DNA from: an uncultured Actinomyces sp.
GTDB taxonomy: Bacteria; Actinomycetota; Actinomycetes; Actinomycetales; Actinomycetaceae
Length of the DNA stretch: 19,172 nt
Assembly: GCA_938014245.1 (NCBI GenBank)
Contig: CALLSD010000058.1
Location: 1 to 19,172 of the forward strand
Direction: 5' to 3'
The notes beneath the pieces are model-generated. The model saw only the letters and a list, made by a program, of their open reading frames with translations, did no database searches and was not told where the DNA came from. Position 1 is the first letter of the stretch; each line of letters begins with the position of its first letter. The translations under genes were made by a program, and so were the position numbers. Positions 1 to 7,780 of the stretch are shown here, one piece after another.

Positions 1-180
1 CTCCGAATGCTCCTCATCGCAGGAGGCCTAGACGCCTCCACCCACACTCAAGTCAGAAGAGCCGGATTAATGAACCGCTGCATGATGATCATCTCAGGAA
101 GCGCCGACTATTCGAACGGTGATAGGCGGAGCTGGCAAGTGCCAACTGTTAACAATCGCGTTCGAGCCCTTCAGGAGTAA
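1..180 (+). CDS. C-terminal end of an unrecognised protein (partial)
   Basis: The first reading frame is open from base 1 to a TAA at 178-180, giving about 59 residues and no start inside the window, so the gene begins to the left. The piece contains LIAGGLDAS, VRRAGLMNRCMMI and ends VRALQE. Its composition looks like a folded protein and not a random frame, but I do not recognise the family and see no catalytic motif. It points toward the restriction-modification operon on the other strand, with only about 35 bases between the two stop codons. The call rests only on the open frame and on the lack of any other gene here, so it could be a chance frame. Confidence 0.45.
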   Translation, partial: LRMLLIAGGLDASTHTQVRRAGLMNRCMMIISGSADYSNGDRRSWQVPTVNNRVRALQE

Positions 181-184
181 GAGG

Positions 185-210
185 AAAAGAAAGGCAGTAG
201 AAAACTCTGC
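185..210 (-). terminator. Possible intrinsic terminator of the restriction-modification operon
   Basis: On the minus strand, just after the TAA of the 985-residue gene, GCAGAG and CT-A-CTGC can pair as a six-base stem with one bulged base around a TTTT loop. CTTTCTTTT follows. The stem is short, so this is a weak call; the position between convergent genes supports it. Confidence 0.4.
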
Positions 211-215
211 AGTGA

Positions 216-3173
216 TTAGCTCAATCTCCACCGTTCTTTGAACAGTCTCATCAAGGCTTTCTTCTCTTGTTGGATTTTTCTAGCTATGTTCTCGGCCTGA
301 CGCTGGGTAGTTGAAAGTGATGATGACTCCAATTCACGAATAGTGCGAACCTTAGCGACAACACACTCATGAAAAGCAACATCAGTTGAACATTCAAAGT
401 CAAGCATGGGAACAGGAACTGAGGATATGACATCAGTGCCTCGCGCGAAAAACCCACCTCTAAATGGGCTACCCCGTTTACGCAAAAACAATTCAATTTC
501 GGGCTGTGCCAAGAGCCCCAGAATAAAATCCAAATCGTAATCTGAACTGCATGGGAATAGCGCCACTTCGCCTGCTGTACCCCCTGACTGGAAGGCTATA
601 CCCTGATCGTCAAAGCCGTACTTATCTCCGCGCTGATTCACTGAGTAGAAAATTTTGGGATGCTGGGTCGCATACCCTAGCGCTTGTCCACGACCATAGG
701 CATAAAAAGCCCCTCCATCATGCATCTGTCGCTGCGCGCCCTTGTCCCGTCTCAACAGGCGCTCTTTACAACTCAGTAAGTACTCATAGGTCAAAGGGTA
801 ATCGCTGCGCATCATTGATTCAGAAATCAGCGATTTTCCGGAGGCTCGTTGCGCATTATCTTCGTATGGAAAGAGCAAAAAAGCGTCACTGCTGACGTAA
901 TGGAAAGACTGTAGGCCTTTAGAGTCATCGAGATAGGGAATCAGCAGATCGCGCTCAATTGTCCACCGCTGCACGTTCTTACTTCCACGAAGCTTCGCGT
1001 CAAAAGTAACCGTGCCATCGGGATTCTCGATGGGCTTCTTAATAAGAAACACATCATTTGCAGATGTTTGAAGTCCATTTCTAGCCTCAACGATGTCCCC
1101 CAGCGGTATGGAATCGGCATGAATCGCCAACAAAGTAGCCTCCTGTTTGCGATCTGCTGGTAAGACCCAAGGGTCCGCGACCGGATTAGGGAGCCACTTA
1201 TCCCTCATTAGGGAATGCATTGGAGTGGCAGCAGATACATCGTCGATTGATGTAGGCTCTGCATACTCCATGAACTCGCGTGGGTGTCTACTTGCCACAA
1301 GACCGCAGACGTAAATTTGTTTCTCCTCGAACACCGAGTGATAAGTAAAATTCTGTAGCCAATTCACATGGACCTCAGAAGCAAGCAACGTCCGGAAAAG
1401 CGACGCCGATACAACTGTCATCCATTTGTTGGGTATCACTACACCGATTACGCCATCGCTTGAGAGCTTTCCTACGCCAAATTCAACAAATGCAAAGTAC
1501 TTGTCCCATTGACGGGAAAGAGTTGTGTACAAACTCTCAACAATACCGAATTCTCGCATGTTGATATTCCGCATGTCTTCCGTGGAAACATATGGCGGAT
1601 TTCCGACAACAGCATCAAACTCATCAAATCCCATTGACAAAAGGTCGAGCGCGTAAATCGGTTCATCTAACCATTCAGGGTATTCAGGAGACGGTCGAAC
1701 GAGACTGTTGCCATGAATTACATTGTTTGCAAGGTTGGGGAGAATCGACCCGCCCGAAGGGAGCGTCTCTAACGTCTCATCGTCCAGTAAAACAACCAAA
1801 AGGCTGAACCGTGCGACTTCAACAGCGTTAAAATCAATATCGATCCCGTAAAGCTGGTCAGTTACTATAGAAACCTTATCAGCAAACGGTAGTCTATAAT
1901 CGTTCGCACCCCGTTTAACTAGGGCACTCAGGTTGTTGTCTGCCAATCTGCGTTCAATGACTGCATCGACGAGCTTTCTAAAGGCCGCCACCAAGAATCG
2001 TCCAGATCCAGTTGCAAAATCCAAGATGCGCGGCCGCATAGTGCTGCTGGGCAGCTCACGAATTGTTCTTTCAACAACTGCATCAACAAGCGACTGTGGG
2101 GTTGTCACAACGTCACGGTGTAGATACTCAGACTTAGGTTGGAGAGTCACCTTCCGGTCATTACCAGGAGTTTCAACGATTCGTAACCCCTCAGAGAGTG
2201 ACTGTTCGTACACGCGCCCGAGAAAATCAGCGTCCAAAACGGCGTATGAGAAAGGCGACGTAGGGGCGTAGAGCCGATCTATCAGCTGTCTGAGCGTCGA
2301 GCCATCAACAAGAGACAAAGGGCTTTTCGTATGTGGTTGTTGTTCAAAAAGTCCCGTGTTATATCGACGATCCATTCGAGCAAATAAATCATCAATTTCA
2401 ACAACATCGTTTGCTGCTGCCTGGCGAAGCTCTCCTTCGAGTTCTAGGCCTCTGTCTTCACACATCCGGATGAAGAGGAATCGGTTAATGATCAGCTGGA
2501 CGATGTCATTGACCTCAGTCTCACCAAGATCGTCATTCTTTGCGACAATACTTGCTCCAAGTTCCAGCCGCCATTGCTGCAGGTGTTGGAGGAACCTAGT
2601 ACCGGCTGGAAGGAGCTCTTCAGGACGGTGCCCAGCAACCAACTCATTCCAAGCGTCGCTACCAACGGCCTCCCGGGATAGGTACTTTCTTATTGTCTCC
2701 AACCGAGTCTCATACTCAGAGTACCCACAGCTGAAAAGCAGCCCTGTCTCTGGCTGATCCTTGTGTTCATCGACCGGAATCGTCGCATCGTAGATCGATA
2801 GTTGGCGAAAATTTGTCAACACAACAATCGCATGTTCATCTGTATATCCGTACCGGCGAGCTTGAAATATATGGTCGCGCTCCATGCGGATATCTTCTGC
2901 TGGCTTCTTTGCCTCAACATAAAACCTAGGCACACCGCTGATGCGGAAAGTATAGTCGGGGCGCTGGCTATTCTGGGTTGTTCTTTCAACGAGAACTTCT
3001 CGTTTTGAGGGGTGGAGTGCTGCATTGTTACAAACATCCCATCCGAGTAGAGAGAAGAACTTATCAATGAATTCCAGGCGTGTTTCAGCTTCCGAGTAAC
3101 CACTCTGTGACAAATACGTGCTTTCGCCCGATTTAAAGGTATCGATGAGCGACCTGAGCGTTTTGGTTGACAT
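216..3173 (-). CDS. Type IIG-like restriction endonuclease / N6-adenine DNA methyltransferase
   Basis: This 985-residue protein appears to cut and methylate DNA in one chain. Residues about 25-130 resemble the N-terminal nuclease domain of type I R subunits, with P72-D73 and the E87-A-K89 pair of a PD-(D/E)XK site. A helical linker follows. The methyltransferase core has the SAM-binding motif DFATGSGRF at 385-393 and the catalytic NPPY at 525-528, which marks an N6-adenine (Eco57I/N6_Mtase type) enzyme. The C-terminal 300 residues, rich in aromatic and positive residues, fit a TaqI-type target recognition domain. There is no helicase, so it is not a type I R subunit. It is the last gene of the operon; its ATG overlaps the TGA of the upstream methyltransferase by one base (TGATG), which suggests coupled translation. 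All the motifs I looked for are intact. Its base composition is AT-richer than the element to its right, so it was probably acquired separately. Confidence 0.85.
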   Translation of the reverse strand: MSTKTLRSLIDTFKSGESTYLSQSGYSEAETRLEFIDKFFSLLGWDVCNNAALHPSKREVLVERTTQNSQRPDYTFRISGVPRFYVEAKKPAEDIRMERDHIFQARRYGYTDEHAIVVLTNFRQLSIYDATIPVDEHKDQPETGLLFSCGYSEYETRLETIRKYLSREAVGSDAWNELVAGHRPEELLPAGTRFLQHLQQWRLELGASIVAKNDDLGETEVNDIVQLIINRFLFIRMCEDRGLELEGELRQAAANDVVEIDDLFARMDRRYNTGLFEQQPHTKSPLSLVDGSTLRQLIDRLYAPTSPFSYAVLDADFLGRVYEQSLSEGLRIVETPGNDRKVTLQPKSEYLHRDVVTTPQSLVDAVVERTIRELPSSTMRPRILDFATGSGRFLVAAFRKLVDAVIERRLADNNLSALVKRGANDYRLPFADKVSIVTDQLYGIDIDFNAVEVARFSLLVVLLDDETLETLPSGGSILPNLANNVIHGNSLVRPSPEYPEWLDEPIYALDLLSMGFDEFDAVVGNPPYVSTEDMRNINMREFGIVESLYTTLSRQWDKYFAFVEFGVGKLSSDGVIGVVIPNKWMTVVSASLFRTLLASEVHVNWLQNFTYHSVFEEKQIYVCGLVASRHPREFMEYAEPTSIDDVSAATPMHSLMRDKWLPNPVADPWVLPADRKQEATLLAIHADSIPLGDIVEARNGLQTSANDVFLIKKPIENPDGTVTFDAKLRGSKNVQRWTIERDLLIPYLDDSKGLQSFHYVSSDAFLLFPYEDNAQRASGKSLISESMMRSDYPLTYEYLLSCKERLLRRDKGAQRQMHDGGAFYAYGRGQALGYATQHPKIFYSVNQRGDKYGFDDQGIAFQSGGTAGEVALFPCSSDYDLDFILGLLAQPEIELFLRKRGSPFRGGFFARGTDVISSVPVPMLDFECSTDVAFHECVVAKVRTIRELESSSLSTTQRQAENIARKIQQEKKALMRLFKERWRLS

Positions 3174-4771
3174 CAGTATGTCCTCCGGGTTCTCCGAGCA
3201 ACCATTTTCTGCCTCGCTCCTTCTAGAAGAAGCAGTGCATCTCGGTCAATGCCTGTTGAAAGCGCAGTGCTTTCATTCTGCTGTTTAAGTATTTCTTGGA
3301 TGGGTTTTCCGTTACGAAGGTCTAGATCGAGTTGACTGAAATCTGCTCCATCACCACTTATTGGGATCGGGGTTTTTCGTATCTCGCTCGGCACAAGCTC
3401 TAAAACTCCCCCTCCGTAAGTTCTTCCATTCAGTTCACAAGCAAGAAGCGTTAATGAGTTCAGCCAACTTGCGGCCAAGAGGTCAGGTCGGATCTTTGAT
3501 TGAATTCTGTATGCCGTGTCAGTAGTCAGCGCTTTCTTCTCATTCGAGATAAGACGAGGGGCTTCGTTTGCACGCTTTAGGAGGGCGATATCGGTCGAGT
3601 AGACGGACGGAACATGCCACCACGGATCACGTATTCGGGTCTTGTATCGCAAATGCAAGCCTTGCGCTTCCCCGAGTCGCAGATACTCTTGCACGCCAGG
3701 TGTAAGTTCTTCCCACCGATAAGCGTTTAAATCGAGGAACAGACAGGGTAAACCTGCGTCTAGATTCCTGTGATGGTCCACGTTGGTGTAGGAAAGTCCT
3801 TGTACGTGTGAGCTCCTTCCAAACATCGGACGCACGTATTGCGCAAGGTTGAACTCGTCGGCCAATGACCGATTGACTACAAAGAATGAATTAGCGCCAG
3901 TGACGATACCCACCTGAACGGTAGCAAGATCCGAAAACTGTTTGACACTTGGATGGTTCGCCACAAGCGTCAGAGCTTCACGCTCTTGGTAAGTAAGCAG
4001 CCCATCCATCCATTTGTCTGAGCTCACCTCACGATCGATGAAACGTGCGGATTCATACACGTCTGTTAGTGACAAACTCATTAGGGAAGCGGAACTGATC
4101 TTCTCGAACGCGACTGAGGGCTTGCCCTTGAACCCCTCTCTTCGGCGAACGGCAGCCAACAGAACGGTCCGTTGGAGCGTGCCCTCAAATAGCAGGGCAT
4201 CGGTGTCCACAATTAATACGGATTCGCAAGTCCGAAGAAGGTACTCCCTTGCTGCGCCTGCATGAAGAACGTTTAGTAGCTCTGCAGGAACAACCATTGC
4301 CAGCCTTCCGCCAGGCTGGAGCTCCGACAAAGATTTTATGAGAAAAGGAACCCAGGCATTTGTGTGCTTTGTAAAATGCAACCCCAGAGTACTATAGAGA
4401 GCTTGAGCTTTTAGTTGAGTATGGGCGTTGAGGTACTGATAGCGAATAAACGGCGGGTTTCCAACGATTGAGTCTATTGGCTTATCTGGCTCATAGTCCA
4501 AATAGTCTTGATTCAGAATCCTCCCAGAAAGATCCTGGAGACTCTGTTGCGCTTTGCTCGCCTCGATGCTATTGAGTTCTACTGCCGTGACCTCACAGGG
4601 AGGGACCTCAAGCGCTGACAAGGCCCTAAGGAAAACACCATCACCCGCTGACGGCTCAAGGGTGTGCCTTGCTCCGATGGCTGCCCATCTGGCGAGAAAT
4701 GCAGCAATATGCTTTGGCGTGTAAAAGCCTCCACGTAGCTTCTCTGGAGTCTCCTCACTCGGTGATCTCAT
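3173..4771 (-). CDS. N6-adenine DNA methyltransferase of the restriction-modification operon
   Basis: This 532-residue class I DNA methyltransferase adds a methyl group to adenine N6, presumably to protect the host from the nuclease encoded next to it. GGFYTPKHIAAF (14-25) is the conserved stretch before the SAM site, EPSAGDGVF (39-47) is motif I, an acidic residue at E65 ends motif II, and NPPF (105-108) is the catalytic motif. The remaining 350 residues look like a target recognition domain of the TaqI/XhoI-like group. The ATG at 4771 lies 8 bases after the stop of the regulator remnant and is preceded by AGCAGGA. The gene ends by overlapping the next start (TGATG). The neighbouring enzyme has its own methyltransferase domain, so the operon encodes two adenine methylases; they may modify different strands of an asymmetric site. 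It could also be a modification-only partner. Confidence 0.85.
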   Translation of the reverse strand: MRSPSEETPEKLRGGFYTPKHIAAFLARWAAIGARHTLEPSAGDGVFLRALSALEVPPCEVTAVELNSIEASKAQQSLQDLSGRILNQDYLDYEPDKPIDSIVGNPPFIRYQYLNAHTQLKAQALYSTLGLHFTKHTNAWVPFLIKSLSELQPGGRLAMVVPAELLNVLHAGAAREYLLRTCESVLIVDTDALLFEGTLQRTVLLAAVRRREGFKGKPSVAFEKISSASLMSLSLTDVYESARFIDREVSSDKWMDGLLTYQEREALTLVANHPSVKQFSDLATVQVGIVTGANSFFVVNRSLADEFNLAQYVRPMFGRSSHVQGLSYTNVDHHRNLDAGLPCLFLDLNAYRWEELTPGVQEYLRLGEAQGLHLRYKTRIRDPWWHVPSVYSTDIALLKRANEAPRLISNEKKALTTDTAYRIQSKIRPDLLAASWLNSLTLLACELNGRTYGGGVLELVPSEIRKTPIPISGDGADFSQLDLDLRNGKPIQEILKQQNESTALSTGIDRDALLLLEGARQKMVARRTRRTY

Positions 4772-4779
4772 TTATCCTG

Positions 4780-5061
4780 CTACCTACAATCGTTGTTCTC
4801 TAGAGCTTCAACCACTTCGCAAATATCAGCAATTCCACAGTCGAGAACCTCACAAGTTCATACAAGGACGTCGGTGGTCACGTTTGCACCTTTGCCAAGT
4901 TTGGCCATGGTGGCGGAGCTGAGTCCTGCAAGGTCTTGGAGCTGTGTTTTGTTGAGGTCCTTGTTGATGTGCCCGACCGTGAACACGCCGAGATTTCGAG
5001 TGCCCTTCATGAGTGGACGCACGACAGCGATCACTTGACTGAACGGTGTTGTTCGAGCCAT
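4780..5061 (-). pseudogene. Cro/C1-type (XRE) regulator broken by an in-frame TGA
   Basis: The minus-strand frame starts at ATG 5061 behind AGGAGG with a 5-base spacer; a GTG one codon upstream is too close to that site. It gives MARTTPF...KTQLQDLAGLSSATMAKLG...VTTDVLV, the helix-turn-helix of short XRE regulators. A TGA at 4858-4860 stops it. The same frame continues as TCEVLDCGIADICEVVEALEN to a TAG at 4780, which is the normal C-terminal helix of this family. Only one codon is wrong, and CGA to TGA (Arg to stop) would explain it. Regulators of this size before restriction-modification genes often act as controller proteins; that role here is inference. The 67-residue truncated product keeps the DNA-binding helices, so some function may remain. 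The methyltransferase ATG lies 8 bases beyond the TAG. Confidence 0.75.
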
Positions 5062-5132
5062 CACTACCTCCTCTCATCACTACCCAGCCGCTCAGCAATC
5101 GCCGCTGTGGGATTGTTGAAGCATCGGATCGG

Positions 5133-5152
5133 TAGAGCATGGATCCTCTACG
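5133..5152. promoter_or_regulatory. Palindrome, candidate operator of the XRE regulator
   Basis: GTAGAG and CTCTAC form a 6-base inverted repeat around an 8-base spacer in the gap between the divergent regulator remnant and the 47-residue gene. On the minus strand it sits just downstream of TATGAT (5157-5162), a possible -10 box, so a bound regulator could block that promoter. No good -35 box is visible. The role is inferred from position and symmetry only. Confidence 0.3.
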
Positions 5153-5247
5153 ATAATCATACCGGTTCGCTACGCCAACAACACATTCATCGTCACGAAC
5201 GTGAAGGACAGATCATTGGCGGCAAGGGTATGAAGGAGGTGACTCAG

Positions 5248-5391
5248 TTGGCTAAGCAGAACTCGAAGCAGACCTCGCCTAACGTAGCGAGGAAGGCGTC
5301 ATCCGTACTACGCGACGAGCGCAGCAGCGCTCGGACCAAGTCGGTCGCAACATCTGCACTTGCACAGCCGCACCCGAAGCGGCGGAAGTAG
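5248..5391 (+). CDS. Small basic protein of a mobile element
   Basis: AAGGAGGTGA at 5233-5242, a full match to the anti-Shine-Dalgarno sequence, precedes a TTG at 5248 at good distance, so I prefer this start to the ATG at 5230, which lies upstream of that site. The product is 47 residues, begins MAKQNSKQTSPNVARKAS and ends in PKRRK. It is rich in Lys, Arg, Ser and Ala. Its style recalls short conserved proteins in actinobacterial integrative elements, from memory and without a search. No membrane segment or known domain is visible. Inside the gene, CGAGCGC and GCGCTCG (5316-5333) form a 7-base hairpin. It is the only gene of the decayed element without an obvious lesion. Function unknown. 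Confidence 0.6.
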   Translation: MAKQNSKQTSPNVARKASSVLRDERSSARTKSVATSALAQPHPKRRK

Positions 5392-5443
5392 TCGCATCCG
5401 GTCCGCAGCGTAGCTAACTGAGGATCTCACTATTCAACTATTC

Positions 5444-5553
5444 ATTTCAGGAAACAACTCGTCGGGCCCGGCGGGTACCTACCTGGAGTGTCAGGTCCCT
5501 GCTGGCTGCCAGGAAGGTACCCGCCTTCTTTGTGCCCGATGGCCTCCTGAAAT
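5444..5553 (+). ncRNA. Candidate structured RNA with three nested stems and two inner hairpins
   Basis: Three perfect pairings lie inside one another: ATTTCAGGA (5444-5452) with TCCTGAAAT (5545-5553), TCGGGC (5462-5467) with GCCCGA (5534-5539), and GGCGGGTACCT (5470-5480) with AGGTACCCGCC (5515-5525). Inside the innermost stem, ACCTG/CAGGT (5481-5496) and CTGG/CCAG (5502-5512) can form two small hairpins, so the whole resembles a junction RNA closed by a long interrupted stem. No gene is needed to explain the region; the minus-strand frame across it is a shadow. It sits between the 47-residue gene and the next reading frame, so it could be a leader element, a processed small RNA, a DNA-level site such as an origin, or a small palindromic transposon remnant. 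I cannot match it to a known family. Confidence 0.5.
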
Positions 5554-5572
5554 AACAGGCCGACGCAGCTCT

Positions 5573-5611
5573 GTCTCCGTTTCTCCACCCAGTGACCGGA
5601 GAAACGGAGAC
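5573..5611 (+). promoter_or_regulatory. Perfect 14-bp hairpin that hides a ribosome binding site
   Basis: GTCTCCGTTTCTCC (5573-5586) and GGAGAAACGGAGAC (5598-5611) pair without a mismatch around an 11-base loop. The only Shine-Dalgarno-like sequence for the next gene, GGAG at 5606-5609, lies in the 3' arm, six bases before GTG 5616. No T-run follows, so this is not a standard terminator. If transcribed, it should hold back translation of the next gene unless opened. Confidence 0.5.
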
Positions 5612-5615
5612 CACG

Positions 5616-5935
5616 GTGTCCCACCGCTTTCAGAAACCACACCATGTCCCTTTTACTCCGTCCGCCCCAAGAAGGTCGACGGCAAGGTCTACACCCAGAT
5701 CTACGTGCCTTCATCCATCTCGAAGGACGGCACTCAGAACTATGTGTGGATCGAGCTCGTCGCCCCACCCGTTGAAGACGAGTCACTCGGCTTGAGCACC
5801 GATGAAGTTCTCGCCTTGCTCTACGACCCGACATGCGTGCCGGAGTGGAAAGCCGCATATCTGCAGAACACCTACCTCAGTTTTCGTGCCGCTGAAAACG
5901 CTCGAAACCGTGGTGACCTCTCCTATAGCGACTAG
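5616..5935 (+). pseudogene. Small mobile-element protein split by a -1 frameshift
   Basis: From GTG 5616 the frame gives MSHRFQKPHHVPF, then continues only after a -1 shift as YSVRPKKVDGKVYTQIYV and on to NARNRGDLSYSD, stop at 5933-5935. The second part has no start codon of its own upstream, although its frame is open. The shift falls on C-CCT-TTT (5648-5654), which matches the X-XXY-YYZ slippery pattern exactly: -1 slippage reads CCC-TTT-TAC. A joined product would have 106 residues. The alternatives are programmed frameshifting or a simple base loss; neighbours are full of such losses, so decay is more likely. The family is not recognised. AGGAGGT for the next gene overlaps its stop codon. 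Confidence 0.55.
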
Positions 5936-5948
5936 GAGGTCGAGGCCC

Positions 5949-6248
5949 ATGACGGACCCCAGTATCTGAACGTCTCGGTTCACGAAGACCAGATTGACAG
6001 CGATCTGGTTGTCGAATTGGCTGCTGTCTCAGTTCTGCGACAAGCAAGCCGAACATATCCACCCACCTGCACGTGTTTAAACGGCTCGCCTTCGTCGAGA
6101 GCACCCGTGAGGAGCTGCCTGTCCCAACGAAGCCGATGCGGCCAAGCGAGCGAACAGCGTCAGGCGCTCGATCAAGCGGACCTTGACGAAGCTTCGCGAA
6201 TTCATTGAGCAGGAGTGTCCGAATCTGGCTCCCGTCGGGGGCGTATGA
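5949..6248 (+). pseudogene. Mobile-element gene with several frameshifts
   Basis: AGGAGGT (5934-5940) stands 8 bases before ATG 5949, but that frame stops after MTDPSI. Coding-like text then continues in other frames: QYLNVSVHEDQIDSDLVVE and LAAVSVLRQ up to about 6050, then KRLAFVESTREELPVP to about 6128, and finally EADAAKRANSVRRSIKRTL to NLAPVGGV with a TGA at 6246-6248. The pieces join in order into one plausible protein of about 100 residues with a basic helical C-terminus. At least three indels are needed. The family is not recognised; the gene belongs to the same decayed element as its neighbours. The exact break points cannot be fixed without an intact relative. Confidence 0.55.
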
Positions 6249-6310
6249 GTGCCCGGCCCATATGAAGGCCAGCACAAACCGACGCTCATCTGATTCACAA
6301 GGAGGGAACG

Positions 6311-6544
6311 ATATCTAAGCATCGTCTCAAGGTTACGTTGACTGACCAGCCCGAAGCTGACGCTGCGGTCTCTACCCGTAGGGTCAGCATCCGACGCAGG
6401 ATCGCCCGCAAGTTGTTCGGAAACCCCCAGCAGCTCACCTTTCTCGTGCCGGGCAACCAGGTCCGCTCAGTAGAAATCATCCGACCAGACGACGATCTCA
6501 TGGCGCTGGCTCGCACTGTCGGGAGTTACCCGGAGCGGTGGTGA
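6311..6544 (+). pseudogene. Small element gene whose ATG start appears changed to ATA
   Basis: AAGGAGG at 6299-6305 is followed at ideal distance by ATA 6311, and the frame from there reads ISKHRLKVTLTDQPEADAAV and ends ARTVGSYPERW, stop 6542-6544. Coding text begins right at the ATA, which suggests that the original start was ATG. The next usable start is TTG 6338, 68 codons from the end and with no ribosome site. The protein (77 residues from the ATA) is basic in the middle (RRVSIRRRIARKLF) and has no domain I recognise. It may be silent or made weakly. The following gene's ATG overlaps its TGA (TGATG). Confidence 0.55.
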
Positions 6545-6965
6545 TGCCGCGTGAACGTCACCGAAGCGAAGCTGCATCCCGGCACTGAACCGGGTCGCGG
6601 AAGGGGACGCGATGCTGGTGTCTGCGATCGAAGAAGCCTCGTGGAAATCGTTCGGAGATCAATCTGGCATGTCGGGTCCTCGACCGATTACCGCCGCCCA
6701 GATCGCCCAGCCTACGCTGGAAGTTGCGGTCGAAGACTACGAAGCGGTCCATCAGGCCTCCGCCGCGGCTCCGATACCGACTCCGAAGGTTGTGCCGGTG
6801 ACGTCGGAGCAGCGCCGAACGGTTCCGGCTCGCTCGTCTCATGCAGGCCATACCGCGCAGATTCGTGAGTTGATCCAGACGGCTCGCGCGAACAAGCTAA
6901 GCGAGGTTGACCCGTCAAAGCATGGGCAGCTCTTGGAGCAGGCGGAGGCGATCCGTGATACCTAA
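6544..6965 (+). pseudogene. Mobile-element gene with an early frameshift
   Basis: ATG 6544 overlaps the upstream TGA and gives MPRERHRSEAAS, then stops at a TGA near 6586. One base earlier in phase the text continues as IPALNRVAEGDAMLVSAIEE and runs to TAA at 6963-6965. A single lost base near 6575 reconnects them into a protein of about 140 residues. Without the repair, translation could begin only at ATG 6612, which lacks a ribosome site. The middle is rich in Ala, Pro and Thr and the end is helical and charged (EVDPSKHGQLLEQAEAIRD). Family unknown. It overlaps the DUF2800 start by 11 bases, as expected in a tight operon. Confidence 0.5.
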
Positions 6966-7780
6966 CCAGCACGCACTGCTCAGTGCCTCGGGTGTGCCCC
7001 GTTGGTTGGACTGCACGCCGCCAGCACGGCTGGAGGCCGGACTTCCGGAGTCCTCCTCGCAGGCTGCCGAGCAGGGAACCGCTGTTCATGAGCTTGCAGA
7101 GTGGAAGGTGCGCCGCGCCCTGAATAATGCTCCGAGCACAAATCAGGTCTCGAACTGGCATGACGCGGAGACGGAGACCCTGACCGATGATTACGTGCCG
7201 TCTGTTCACGAGCGGCTGCATGATGTACGGCAGGTGTGTGCTGGTCCGCAGATGCTCATAGAGCAGCGTCTGAACTTCTCCCACGTGGTGCAGGGTGGGT
7301 TCGGCACCGGGGACTGCGTCATCATTGCCGAACCTGTCCTGCACATCATCGACCTGAAGTACAGCCCGGGGGTCACGGTCGAGGCAGGGCAGAACCCGCA
7401 ACTCATGTTGTATGCGCTCGGTGAGGTGGAGGCTTTCGGGTCACTGTACGACATCACCGAACTGGCGGTGACGATCTTCCAGCCCAGGCGCTCGAACGTC
7501 TCAACGTGGAGGACCCCGGTGGCCGAGCTGGAGGCGTGAGCAGAACAGGTGGTGAAGCCTCGTGACAAGTTGGCAGCAACTGGGGATGGCGAGTTCCCCC
7601 CTGCTGAGTGGTGCCAGTCTGCAAGCTCGCAACTACCTGACGGACGCGCGTCGAGGCCAACCTGCGGTTGCCCACCATGAGTTCGCACTACCCGGCGAGC
7701 TCAGCGATGCTGAGATCGCACAGGTGCTTGCCCAGCTGCCGGACTCGAAGGCCCGGGCTGCCGATGTCGAAGCGCAAGCA
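6955..7780 (+). pseudogene. DUF2800 (Cas4/RecB-like) phage gene, nonsense-broken and truncated
   Basis: GTG 6955 gives MIPNQHALLSASGVPRWLDC, the typical opening of DUF2800 proteins found in phage-like replication modules. A RecB/Cas4-type nuclease core is visible: GTGD with D120, D133-L-K135 and the QxxxY-like QLMLYALG. The frame ends at TGA 7537-7539, where the family has Trp (TGG to TGA); beyond it the same frame reads AEQVVKPRDKLAATGDGEF and PPAEWCQ. A lost base near 7610 breaks the Cys-rich FC-x-x-C segment, another TGA follows, and a further shift is needed before HHEFALPGELSDAEIAQVL. The text then runs into the recombinase without a gap at about 7780. Family members are usually about 370-400 residues, so the last part is missing. 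Confidence 0.7.

Noticed and set aside
4936..5391. Long 151-residue version of the small gene ending at 5391
   Set aside because: The upstream part is antisense to the XRE regulator; the AAGGAGGTGA at 5233 sets the start at 5248.
5592..5795. GTG 5592 as the start of the frameshifted small gene
   Set aside because: It lies in the loop of the hairpin and has no ribosome site; GTG 5616 has GGAG at six bases.
5442..5858. 138-residue minus-strand frame over the RNA-like structure
   Set aside because: Arg/Ser-rich text without a domain; it runs through the inverted repeats and opposite to the coding-like frames.
4858..7539. In-frame TGA codons in two genes as a sign of recoding (Trp or selenocysteine)
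   Set aside because: The positions fit Arg and Trp by different mutations, nearby genes use TGA as a normal stop, and the surroundings are full of other lesions.
7206..7688. 160-residue minus-strand frame across the DUF2800 break
   Set aside because: No motif, low-complexity residues, antisense to a recognised family.
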